Below are positions 40,398 through 50,261 of a stretch of DNA of 64,000 nt, in pieces. Both the position numbers and the translations under genes were made by a program. Origin of the DNA: a bacterium (GTDB taxonomy: Bacteria; Chloroflexota; Dormibacteria; Dormibacterales; Dormibacteraceae); NCBI GenBank assembly GCA_004299235.1, contig SCQL01000009.1, forward strand, positions 124,001-188,000, given 5' to 3'. The notes beneath the pieces are model-generated. The model searched no databases, was not told the DNA's origin, and saw only the letters and a program-made list of their open reading frames with translations. Numbering within the stretch: position 1 is the first letter of the stretch; each line of letters starts with the position of its first letter.

Positions 40398-42158
40398 CTA
40401 CGTGCCGGGCTTCCTGGGCGGCGCGACCTGGACGTGAAGCTCTTCGAGCTGCGGCGCGTCGACCTCAGACGGCGCTCCCAACATCAGGTCGGACATCGAT
40501 TGGGTCTTCGGGAAGGCGATCACGTCCCTGATGTTGTCCGTGCCGCCCAGCATCATCACGACCCGGTCGATGCCAGGTGCGATACCTCCGTGTGGAGGCA
40601 CCCCGTAGGTGAAGGCCTGGAGCAGGGTGCCGAATCGGGCCCGAATCGTCTCCAGCGGCATGCCCAGCAGCTGGAACACCCTCTCCTGCGTCGCCGGGTC
40701 GTAGATCCGGAGGCTTCCTCCCCCGAGCTCGTAGCCGTTGCAAACGATGTCGTACGCATGCGCCCGAACGTCGTAGGGCCTGGCGTCGACGAACGGCATG
40801 TCCTCCTCGAAGGGCCGCGTGAAGGGGTGGTGGGCATAGGTCAGCTTGCCCTGGTCGTCCTCGTCAAAAAGGTATGTGGGGTTGATCCAGAGGAATTTCC
40901 ATTCGTCCTCCCGCACGAGCTTCCGGCGCCTGGCGACCTCCTGGCGGATCAAACCCATCACCGTCTCGGCCTTCCGCCGGCGGTCGGCGGCGATCAGGAC
41001 GAGGTCGTCCGGCCCCGCGCCGGTCAGGCGTTGGACCTCGGCGATCTCGTCCTGGGTGAGGAACTTGTCGAGCGGACCGCCGGGCAGCCATGCCAGGCCC
41101 TGCCCGCCGGCGCCCCTGGCGACGGTGACGAGCTCGTCGAGCTCGCGGCGCGCCAGGTCCCGGCCGCCAGGCACGCTCAGGCCGCGCACCACCCCGCCCG
41201 CGGCGAGGACGTTGCGGAACACCTGGACCTTCGTTTTGGCCAGGGCCGGTCCGAGATCGGCGATCTCCAGCTCGTAGCGAAGATCGGGCTTGTCGGTCCC
41301 GAACCGCAGCAGCGACTCCTTGATGTCCAGGCGCTGAAACGGCACCTTCAGCGTGACCCCGAGGACCTCCTGCCACAGCTGGGAGAAGAGGCCTTCGACA
41401 AGGGCAAAGACATCCTCCTCGTCGCAGAACGACATCTCGATGTCCAGCTGAGTGAATTCCGGCTGGCGGTCGGCGCGCAGGTTCTCGTCCCGAAAGCAGC
41501 GGGCGATCTGGTAGTAGCGCTGAACACCCGACACCATCAGCAGCTGCTTCAACATCTGCGGCGCCTGCGGCAGCGCGTAAAAGCTTCCCGGGTGCAGGCG
41601 GGACGGGACGAGGAAGTCGCGAGCGCCAGAGGGCGAGCTGCGCGTGAGGATCGGCGTCTCGACCTCGATGAACTCATTGCCGTCCATGAAGTCCCGGATG
41701 ATCTTGTTGACGCGACTTCGGAGTTCCAGCATCTGCGTCATGCGTGGACGGCGAAGGTCGAGATATCGATACTCCAGGCGCGTCTTCTCATCTGGCTCTT
41801 CCGGGTCCTCGATCGGAAACGGCGTCGTCTCCGAGGCATTGACCACCTCGAGCTCTGACGCCGTGACTTCGACCTCGCCGGTGGGCATGCGTGGATTCTC
41901 CGAACCCGCCGGGCGGCGCCCGACCATGCCCTTGACCCGGACGACGAACTCGGCGCGCAGCTCCGCCGCGCCGGCGTGGGCCTCCGGCGCCCGCGTCGGG
42001 TTGAACACCACCTGCACCGCACCCCACCGGTCGCGCAGGTCGATGAAGATCAACCCTCCGTGGTCGCGACGGCGCGCCACCCAGCCGTAGAGCTCGAGCT
42101 CACGGCCGGCGTCGGAGGCGCGCAACGAGCCGCAGTGCGGCGCGGTATAGCCGCTCAT
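40398..42158 (-). CDS. aspS: Aspartyl-tRNA synthetase
   Basis: This is a bacterial-type AspRS of 586 aa. It has an N-terminal OB anticodon-binding domain (ELYGWVARRRDHGGLIFIDLRD), the class II core (FRDENLRADRQPEFTQLDIEM), the GAD insertion, and motif 3 PGIDRVVMMLGG. The ATG at 42158 overlaps the hisS stop (ATGA) and opens SGYTAPHCGSL. Whether it is discriminating, or also charges tRNA-Asn, cannot be read from this region. Confidence 0.96.
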   Translation of the reverse strand: MSGYTAPHCGSLRASDAGRELELYGWVARRRDHGGLIFIDLRDRWGAVQVVFNPTRAPEAHAGAAELRAEFVVRVKGMVGRRPAGSENPRMPTGEVEVTASELEVVNASETTPFPIEDPEEPDEKTRLEYRYLDLRRPRMTQMLELRSRVNKIIRDFMDGNEFIEVETPILTRSSPSGARDFLVPSRLHPGSFYALPQAPQMLKQLLMVSGVQRYYQIARCFRDENLRADRQPEFTQLDIEMSFCDEEDVFALVEGLFSQLWQEVLGVTLKVPFQRLDIKESLLRFGTDKPDLRYELEIADLGPALAKTKVQVFRNVLAAGGVVRGLSVPGGRDLARRELDELVTVARGAGGQGLAWLPGGPLDKFLTQDEIAEVQRLTGAGPDDLVLIAADRRRKAETVMGLIRQEVARRRKLVREDEWKFLWINPTYLFDEDDQGKLTYAHHPFTRPFEEDMPFVDARPYDVRAHAYDIVCNGYELGGGSLRIYDPATQERVFQLLGMPLETIRARFGTLLQAFTYGVPPHGGIAPGIDRVVMMLGGTDNIRDVIAFPKTQSMSDLMLGAPSEVDAPQLEELHVQVAPPRKPGT

Positions 42159-43411
42159 GCCAGGCGCCCGGCGAGGTCCGTCCACGCGACCTCGACCTGC
42201 TCCCCGCTCGCCATCTCTCTGAGCTGGGCGGTGCGATTCGCCGCCTCATCAGCGCCCAGCAGCACGACCCAGCGCGCCCCCAGCTTGTTGGCGGAGCGCA
42301 TCTTCGCGCGCAGGCTCTTGGGTTCGTAATCGACGGCGACCGAGCGCACGGCGCGACACAGGCGCGCCACCTCGGCTGCCGCCACGTCGAGGCTGCCGTC
42401 GGCAAGCACCACGACGTCGGCGGCCGGGCTCGCGACCACCTCCTCCCGACCTGACGCCATCAGCTCCGTGACGCGATCCAGCCCGCCGGCGAAGCCGACC
42501 CCTGGCGTCGCGGGCCACCCCTCGGCCTCGGCCAGCCCGTCGAACCGACCGCCCGATGCCAGCGCATCCTGCTGACCGGAGGCCCCGGCGGGATAGAACT
42601 CGAAGACGGTGCGCGTGTAGTAGTCGAGACCGCGCACGAGGTGAGGGCTGAGCTGGTACTCGATGCCCGCGGCGTCGAGCAGACGGCGCACCGCGACCCA
42701 CGCCGCCGAGCATTCCTCGCAGAGGTGATCGGTGATGCGCGGCGCCTTGGCCTTGAAAGGTTGGCACTGCTCGACCTTGCAGTCGAGCAGACGCAGCGGG
42801 TTGGTCTCCAACCGGCGCCGGCAATCACCGTGGAGCCCGTCTTTGAACGGCCGGTAATAGGCTCGCAGTCGATCCAGGTAGGCGGGCCGGCATTGCTGGT
42901 CGCCGATGGAGTTCAGCTGCAGCGTCAGCTCGCCCAGCCCGACCTCGCGCAGCCACCTGCTCGCCAGCTCGATGATCTCCGCGTCCAGCGCGGGGCTCGC
43001 GCTGCCGATCGCCTCCACGTCCAGCTGGAAGAACTGGCGATAGCGACCCTTCTGCGGGCGGTCGTACCGGAACATCGGCCCCAGCAAATAGAGTCGCGCG
43101 GGCTGCGGCCCCTGATTCAGTCCGCCTTCGAAGTAGGCACGAACCACGCCCGCGGTCGCCTCCGGCCGCAGCGCCAGCTGGCGCCCGCCGCGATCCTCGA
43201 AGCGATAGAGCTCCTTCGCCACGGCGTCGGTGTCCTCGCCGACGCGCTCGATCAGCTCCGTGTGCTCGATGACCGGGGTCACCATCTCCTCGTAACCAAA
43301 GCTACGGGCCACCTCCCCCGCGGCCTTTTCGGCCGTGCGCCAAAGCGCTCGATCGCGTGGCAGGACGTCACGGACGCCGCGGACGGCTTTGATCGGCTGG
43401 GAGCGAGGCAT
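42155..43411 (-). CDS. hisS: Histidyl-tRNA synthetase
   Basis: The 418-aa HisRS has KAVRGVRDVLPRDRALW at the N-terminus, motif 2 GPMFRYDRPQKGRYRQFFQLD, and the histidine-binding loops LVRGLDYYTRTVFEF and SGGRFDGLAE. A C-terminal anticodon-binding domain follows. It leads the hisS-aspS operon. The ATG has no Shine-Dalgarno sequence but has TACAAT 10 nt upstream. Confidence 0.96.
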   Translation of the reverse strand: MPRSQPIKAVRGVRDVLPRDRALWRTAEKAAGEVARSFGYEEMVTPVIEHTELIERVGEDTDAVAKELYRFEDRGGRQLALRPEATAGVVRAYFEGGLNQGPQPARLYLLGPMFRYDRPQKGRYRQFFQLDVEAIGSASPALDAEIIELASRWLREVGLGELTLQLNSIGDQQCRPAYLDRLRAYYRPFKDGLHGDCRRRLETNPLRLLDCKVEQCQPFKAKAPRITDHLCEECSAAWVAVRRLLDAAGIEYQLSPHLVRGLDYYTRTVFEFYPAGASGQQDALASGGRFDGLAEAEGWPATPGVGFAGGLDRVTELMASGREEVVASPAADVVVLADGSLDVAAAEVARLCRAVRSVAVDYEPKSLRAKMRSANKLGARWVVLLGADEAANRTAQLREMASGEQVEVAWTDLAGRLA

Positions 43412-43421
43412 TGGAGTGACG

Positions 43422-43427
43422 ATTGTA
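43422..43427 (-). promoter_or_regulatory. -10-like TACAAT at the hisS start
   Basis: TACAAT (part of TTACAAT) is a good -10 hexamer and ends exactly 10 nt before the hisS ATG. The transcript would then have a leader of about 3 nt. No matching -35 is obvious. The same geometry is seen at thrS. Confidence 0.5.
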
Positions 43428-43484
43428 AGAAGCGGCGGTTAGTATCTGGCGCGTGTCGATCGCCAGCGACCCGCCCGCGGACCT

Positions 43485-43820
43485 GTGACCACCGGCATCG
43501 TCCAGCTCATCTCCCTGTCCCTTGCCGCGCTGGCGCTGGTCATGGGCGCCTACCTCCTCATCATCGGCAAGCGACCCTGGCGCGACGGCGAGAACGAGCG
43601 GGTGGCGCCGCGAGTCAGGCTCCTCGGCCTTAGCTACATCCTCGTCTTCGGCTCGGCGATGATCCAGATCATCACGCAGCCGCATGGTGATGAGGCGGTT
43701 GCGCTCGGCGGCCTCATGGTCCTGGGCGGCCTCATCGTGATCGTGGTCGTGTTCCTGGAGACGCGAGCGGCCCGACGCTCGGCGCAAGAGGGCCGAATCG
43801 ACAGCCGCCTCAGGGGCTAG
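43485..43820 (+). CDS. Small membrane protein, unknown function
   Basis: The 111-aa protein has three hydrophobic stretches (about residues 4-27, 47-62 and 72-92) and an Arg-rich C-terminus. I do not recognise a family. It starts at GTG 73 nt from the divergent hisS gene. Its last 11 bases overlap the 3' end of the convergent histidine kinase gene. Codon use and GC content match its neighbours, which supports its being real. Confidence 0.6.
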   Translation: MTTGIVQLISLSLAALALVMGAYLLIIGKRPWRDGENERVAPRVRLLGLSYILVFGSAMIQIITQPHGDEAVALGGLMVLGGLIVIVVVFLETRAARRSAQEGRIDSRLRG

Positions 43821-45432
43821 CGGGCCGCGTTCGGTACCCCGCCGCGGCCTTCAAGGCCTCCTGCAGGTCCTCCAGGTGCACGGGCTTGCTCATGTAGTCG
43901 TCGAAGCCCGCCTTCAGGCAGCGGTCCTGGTCACCGGGGCCGGCCATGGCGGTGAGCGCGATCAGACGCGGCCGGTTGCCGCGCGGCCAGCGACGGCAGA
44001 TCGCCTCCGCCGCTGTCAGCCCGTCCATCTCCGGCATCAGGACGTCCATCAAGAGGGCGTCGTATGGCTGCTGCGCCACCGCCGCCACGGCCTCGCGGCC
44101 GTTGGCGACCACATCCACGTTGTGCCCGAGCTTGGCGACCAGGCGCCGGAGCAGGTTTTGATTCAGCGCGCTGTCATCCGCGATGAGGACCCGCAACGCG
44201 TCAGGGACCAGCTCTGACTCCGGCGCCGGCCGGGGCGCCTCGTGCGCGCCGAGCCGGACGATCACGTCGTGAAGCGTCCTCGGCGCGACCGGCTTGGTGA
44301 GCGTCGCCTGGAGCACGTCGCTGTCGGCGGCGGCCGCCTCTTCGGCCCCCGGAGTCGCGACCGCGATCAGCACGATCGGCAGCTGATCCGTCCGCCGGAG
44401 CGCTCGCAGCGAAGCCGAGACCGCCAATCCGTCGATCGCCGGCCGCCTGTGCTCGACCAGCGCGATGTCGAAGGGATAGCCGGCCTTGACCACATCGAGC
44501 GCCTCTTCAGATGTCGAAGAGGTCGCCGACGCCCCCCACTGCTCGGCCTGGAGGGCGAGCACGCGCCGCTCGGTCGGGTCGGCCACGACCACCAGCACCC
44601 GCATCCCCTCGAGCGTCAGCTGGCCCGTGCCGACGGAAGCTGGCAAAACCTCGGCCAGGATCGTGAACTCGAATGCCGTCCCGGCGTCGGGGCCGGCTTC
44701 GACACCGCCCTGCTCGACCCGCAGGTCGCCGTCCATCATCTCGACGAGCTGCTTGCAGGTGGCCAGGCTCAATACCGCCAGCCGATCTCCAGGCTCGAGG
44801 CGGTCGCGCGGAGCGCTCGACCCGTCCAGCCCGCCGCGCAGGATCCGTGCGGGCACGCCGCGGCCCGTGTCGCGAATCTTGAAACGCAGCGCGACGAGAC
44901 CGCCTCTGTCCTCGGAGCTGAGCTCGATCCCCACGCCGCCGCGGTATGTGCGTTCGACGGCGCCATGCAGCAGGGCGAGGACGATCTGCTCGAGGCGGCG
45001 AGAATCGCCGACGACCACGCTGGGCACGTCGGGCTCGGCGCGGAACGACAGGTCGAGACCCTTGGCGCCGGCGGCATCACCGATCAGCCCGAGGCAGGTC
45101 TCCACACTGGCTCTGACGTCGAATGGATGCAGGGCGAGCTCGAACGCTCCGCTCTGAAGCGTGGCGGCGTCGAGCACGTCATCCACCAGCCTCGCCACCT
45201 GCTCCGCGCCGGTCTGGACGATCGACGCCAGCTCGCGCTCCTCGCCTGAGGTGGCGCCGGTCGCCAGCAGACCGGCGGCGCCGACCACGGCGTTGAGCTG
45301 GTTGCGCACCTGGTGGCCGAAATCGGCCAGCACCTCGGCGTCGACAATGGCCGGCCGGGTGGCTCCCCTGGCAGGGGCGGCGACGGCCGGCGGGCCGGTC
45401 TTCTTCTTCCCCACGTCCTCGAGTTCGCCCAT
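43810..45432 (-). CDS. Hybrid sensor histidine kinase with degenerate kinase boxes and two receivers
   Basis: This 540-aa soluble protein has a HisKA-like region with His40 (FGHQVRNQLNAVVG), a HATPase-like region (about 105-260) and two receiver domains (about 278-395 and 413-530). The residue after the His is Gln rather than Glu or Asp. The N-box reads LEQIVLALLHGAV with no Asn. Receiver 1 has Glu327 at the phospho-acceptor position (LVEHRRP), while receiver 2 is intact (LMDVLMPEMDG, Asp463, Lys516). It lies 2 nt after cpaF, so it is co-expressed with the Tad motor ATPase. A phosphorelay scaffold is more likely than a strong kinase (inference). Confidence 0.85.
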   Translation of the reverse strand: MGELEDVGKKKTGPPAVAAPARGATRPAIVDAEVLADFGHQVRNQLNAVVGAAGLLATGATSGEERELASIVQTGAEQVARLVDDVLDAATLQSGAFELALHPFDVRASVETCLGLIGDAAGAKGLDLSFRAEPDVPSVVVGDSRRLEQIVLALLHGAVERTYRGGVGIELSSEDRGGLVALRFKIRDTGRGVPARILRGGLDGSSAPRDRLEPGDRLAVLSLATCKQLVEMMDGDLRVEQGGVEAGPDAGTAFEFTILAEVLPASVGTGQLTLEGMRVLVVVADPTERRVLALQAEQWGASATSSTSEEALDVVKAGYPFDIALVEHRRPAIDGLAVSASLRALRRTDQLPIVLIAVATPGAEEAAAADSDVLQATLTKPVAPRTLHDVIVRLGAHEAPRPAPESELVPDALRVLIADDSALNQNLLRRLVAKLGHNVDVVANGREAVAAVAQQPYDALLMDVLMPEMDGLTAAEAICRRWPRGNRPRLIALTAMAGPGDQDRCLKAGFDDYMSKPVHLEDLQEALKAAAGYRTRPASP

Positions 45433-45434
45433 GC

Positions 45435-46924
<1,490 letters not shown>

Positions 46925-46928
<4 letters not shown>

Positions 46929-47818
46929 GACCGCTGTCTGCGCGCCACACGCTGGAGACGGCGCTGCGCCCTGGCCGCCGCCGCCTTGACCGCAACATCG
47001 GGCTCGCCGGTCGCCAGCTTGCCGAGCCCATCCGCGACGCTGCCATCGCCGATCATCCCCAACGCGAGGCACGCGGCGAGGCGCACCCGCTTCGGCCACC
47101 GGCGATCGTGTGCGATGCCCAGCAGCGGGGGCACCCGCAGAGAGTCGCGGCGAAGCCCGCATGCCAGCACGGTCGCCACCGCCGCTCGCTCGCTTTTCGG
47201 CTGGCGTATCAAAGTCTCGATTTCGATGTCGGACGCGGCCTGTGACAGGGAGATGGCCAACCGGTACATGGGCACCCGATCGACCGCAGCCATCATCGTG
47301 TCCACCGCACGCCGGCCGCCGAGCCGGCCGAGGGCGCGGATCGCCGCTTCTCGCACTTGGATGTTGGGATCCCCGAGCAGGTCGCCGATCCACAGGACCG
47401 CCTCGCTCAACCGGATGGCCCCGCAAAGCTGCGCCGCCGACGCCCTGGCCGCCGGGTCGGGGCTGACCAGCGAGTCGACCAGCTCACGGCCCAGCCCTGA
47501 GCGTCTGAAGACCTCGGTCACGCGCCACTGCGCGGTGAGCCCTGCGCCTGCGCGATCGAGCGTCGCCGTGACCGCGGCCGCCACCGCCCCCGGATCCTGG
47601 AAGAGCTCGTCCGCACTGACGCTCACCATGACCTCGGGCTCCCGTGCGAGGGCTGCGTCCAGCACCCGGTCGATGCGTGCCGCCAGGTCCGAGCGTGGAG
47701 CGCCCGCCCGGGCCGCCCCCAACCTCCTGGTTGGGCGCCCTGCATCTGTCTCGGCTGCGGCCCTTGTGTTCAAACCATTACTGCGATGCGGAGTCGATCT
47801 GGGGAGACGTTGGTACAT
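46925..47818 (-). CDS. HEAT-repeat-like protein coupled to CpaF
   Basis: The product of about 297 aa is built of HEAT-like helical repeats, for example AASAAQLCGAIRLSEAVLWI, VREAAIRALGRLGGRRAVDTM and VRLAACLALGMIGDGSVADG. Such proteins are scaffolds, and no catalytic motif is seen. The start is uncertain; the ATG at 47818 is the most upstream one that stays clear of the divergent cpaE gene. The first 50 or so residues are not repeat-like and may be untranslated. Tight coupling to cpaF suggests it binds or regulates the Tad motor. Confidence 0.7.
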
Positions 47819-47885
47819 TATCGGGGTTTGTGCGCCTGTGAGGTCCCCGAAAACCGATCGGGCGCGGGAGGAAGAACCACGGCCA

Positions 47886-49124
47886 ATGGCTGCTAGCGGC
47901 GGCCCCGGCGTTGACCAGTCTCCCGCCGCGCTGCAGCTGCGGATGCGGATCCTGGAGATGTCGTCTGTCTTCGCCGACCTGACGGACGGAGCCCTGCGAG
48001 CCGTCGCCCGCCGGATGCGTCCGGTCGGCCTCAAGGGCCGGGACACGCTCCGGCTCGGCGCTCAGGGGAGTGACGCCGTGGTGTTCCTGGCGTCCGGGCA
48101 GGTCGAGCAGTCCATGGCCGACGGCTCCGGAAAGGTCCTGCTGACCCGGCGCCCGGCCCCGGGCGAACTCGTCGTCCTCCCCGCCCGCCGCACCCGCGAC
48201 CGCTACGTGACCAGCCTCTACGGCATGACCGACGCCGTCCTGCTGACGCTCGACCGAGACGGCCTTCTCGAAGGCCTGGGACCCGACGTCGAGAGGGTCG
48301 CCCTGGCCCTCGACAAGCTCTGGGAGCAGGAGCTCTCGGCGGCGGCGGCGGCCGAGGCGCAGCCGGCATCGGTGGCAGGAGCCCCGATCGTGGCCTTCTT
48401 CTCCGCCAAAGGCGGCTCGGGCGTGACCACGCTGGCCATCAACACGGCGGCGGCGCTGGCCCGCAAGTTCCCGCGCCAGGTCCTGCTCATCGATCTATCG
48501 GCGCCCTTCGGGCACGCCGCCCTGTTCGCCGACCTGATCGCCACCGGCTCGATCGCGAGCGCGTCCAAGGCCGCCCACGGCGATTTCGATCGCGTGCTGC
48601 GCGGTGACATCCTGAATCACAAATCCGGGATGGGCGTCCTGCCAGGAACCCTGCGCCCCGAGGAGGTGGACCTGTTGACCGGCGAGCTGACGGGCCGCGT
48701 GCTCGATGCCGTCGTCAGCCGGCAGCGGATCATCGTCGTCGACCTCGGGACGTCGCTGGCTGAAGCGGCCCTGGCCGTGCTCGAACGCGCCGAGTGCCTG
48801 GTCGTGGTGGTGCCGCCCGAGATCGCCGCGATGACCGACGCCCGTCGCGCCCTCGCCGTGTTCCGCGACATCATGAACGTGCCCGACCAGCGGATCGAGC
48901 TGGTGCTCAACCAGAGGGTGCCTCACGCGCCTCTCGACCGGGCGGCGATCGAGTCGATCCTGGGCCGCAAGATGTCCGTGACCGTCGGGTTCGACAATTC
49001 GAGGCCCGAGGATGCAACCATCGCCGGCGACCTGGTGGTGCAGCGAGACCCGTCGTCGTTCGTCTCACGCGGCGCGACGGACTTGTCCCGCGTCATCATG
49101 GCGAGCCTCAAGCTCGATGCCTAG
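47886..49124 (+). CDS. cpaE: CpaE/TadZ-type ATPase with N-terminal cNMP-binding-like domain
   Basis: TadZ/CpaE proteins are MinD-like ATPases that place the Tad machinery. Residues about 145-412 are this module, with the deviant P-loop FFSAKGGSGVTTLAINTA, where the second Lys is Val as in many TadZ, then LLIDLSAPFGHAALFADL and IIVVDLGTS. Residues about 20-130 look like a cyclic-nucleotide-binding beta-roll (SSVFADLTDGALRAVARRM, VVFLASGQVEQSMADGSG, PGELVVLPARRTRDRYV). The usual N-terminal domain is an atypical receiver. The ATG at 47886 is used; an in-frame GTG at 47838 is an alternative. Confidence 0.87.
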   Translation: MAASGGPGVDQSPAALQLRMRILEMSSVFADLTDGALRAVARRMRPVGLKGRDTLRLGAQGSDAVVFLASGQVEQSMADGSGKVLLTRRPAPGELVVLPARRTRDRYVTSLYGMTDAVLLTLDRDGLLEGLGPDVERVALALDKLWEQELSAAAAAEAQPASVAGAPIVAFFSAKGGSGVTTLAINTAAALARKFPRQVLLIDLSAPFGHAALFADLIATGSIASASKAAHGDFDRVLRGDILNHKSGMGVLPGTLRPEEVDLLTGELTGRVLDAVVSRQRIIVVDLGTSLAEAALAVLERAECLVVVVPPEIAAMTDARRALAVFRDIMNVPDQRIELVLNQRVPHAPLDRAAIESILGRKMSVTVGFDNSRPEDATIAGDLVVQRDPSSFVSRGATDLSRVIMASLKLDA

Positions 49125-49635
49125 ACGGCCCGGCGGCGGCCCTCGGGCGCGCGCCGGGCGCAGGCGCGGTCAAGCACTCGTCGAGCTGGCGATCTCGCTG
49201 CCGATCCTGGTCCTCCTGGTCGCGGGCGTGCTCGAGCTCGGACGTGGATATGCCTTCGCGGTCGCGACCTCCGACGCCGCCCGCGACGGTGCCCGGTACG
49301 TGGCCGGCAAGACCGTCAGCACCAACGGCCCGGGCCTGGCCGCCATGTGCGGCGTGGTCCAGGCCGACCTCGCCGGAGTCACCTCGTCGCTCAGCTGTCC
49401 GACGCAGGTCAGCCACGCTCCGCCCTTTGTGAGCGGTACCGACTACGCCAAGCCGGCCGCCGGCCAGGCGGTCGTCGCCGTGTTCTGCGGCGCGAGCGTG
49501 GACTGCGCCGGCTCTCAGAGCCCGCTATATCAGTCCGAGGTCGACGTCTACGTCTACTACGGGTTCGACGACCTCAACCTGCTCGGCGGCGCGATCACCA
49601 TCTCGGGCTCGAGCCGGGCGACAACCTCGTGGTGA
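49117..49635 (+). CDS. tadE: TadE-like minor pseudopilin 1
   Basis: TadE proteins are minor pseudopilins processed by the Tad prepilin peptidase. The 172-aa product has a basic N-terminus, the hallmark GQALVELAISLPILVLLVAG helix (about residues 18-37) and ELGRGYAFAVATSDAARDGARY, typical of TadE. The exported domain has four cysteines. The ATG overlaps the cpaE stop by 8 nt, and the next gene is coupled by GTGA. Confidence 0.88.
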   Translation: MPRRPGGGPRARAGRRRGQALVELAISLPILVLLVAGVLELGRGYAFAVATSDAARDGARYVAGKTVSTNGPGLAAMCGVVQADLAGVTSSLSCPTQVSHAPPFVSGTDYAKPAAGQAVVAVFCGASVDCAGSQSPLYQSEVDVYVYYGFDDLNLLGGAITISGSSRATTSW

Positions 49636-50255
49636 GGCGCCCGGGGCGTTCGACAGCCCAGGCACTGGTCGAGTTCGCGCTGGTGGCCCCCGCCGTCCTC
49701 CTGATCATCGGGGCCACCGTCGACATGGGCCGCGGCCTCCTGCTCTACGCGCTTCTCGCCGGCGCCTCGCGGGACACCGCCCGCCAGGCCGCCCTCGTGG
49801 ACTACAGCGGATCGAACACGCTGCCGCCTGCCTGCACGACGCTGGCCGCCCCGTGCGCGATGAGCTCGGTCGTGACCGGAGCTCATCTGCTGGACCCATT
49901 GGGAGTCTCGGTCGTCTACCAGGACTCGACGGCGATCTCCTCCCCACCCGGCTACGGGACCTACGCCGCCAACGCCGACCCGACCCAGCCGGGCACCATC
50001 ACCCTGACCGGCGCCACGAATCCAAACACGGTTTACGTGTTCGTCTACGAGCTGGATGCCACCGGCGGCAACCCCAGCCCGCGATGGAGCTGTCCCTCGT
50101 GTGCCGCCGGTAGCGGCGCCGCCGTCCGCACGTCAGGACATCAGCGGGTCGTCGTCGACCTGAAGCTGAGCTGGCAACCGGTCCTGGCTCGGTTCCTGGG
50201 CATCCCGGCCGCCATCACCTTCGACTCGCAAACCGTGGATCGAATCGAGTTCTAG
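49632..50255 (+). CDS. TadE-like minor pseudopilin 2
   Basis: The 207-aa protein has the TadE/TadG-like signature AQALVEFALVAPAVLLIIGA (about residues 9-28), followed by DMGRGLLLYALLAGASRDTARQ. A longer extracytoplasmic domain with four cysteines follows. It starts at GTG overlapping the first tadE stop (GTGA). Two successive TadE-type genes suggest a heteromeric minor-pilin complex, as with TadE/TadF. Confidence 0.85.
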   Translation: MRRPGRSTAQALVEFALVAPAVLLIIGATVDMGRGLLLYALLAGASRDTARQAALVDYSGSNTLPPACTTLAAPCAMSSVVTGAHLLDPLGVSVVYQDSTAISSPPGYGTYAANADPTQPGTITLTGATNPNTVYVFVYELDATGGNPSPRWSCPSCAAGSGAAVRTSGHQRVVVDLKLSWQPVLARFLGIPAAITFDSQTVDRIEF

Positions 50256-50261
50256 CCCCTG

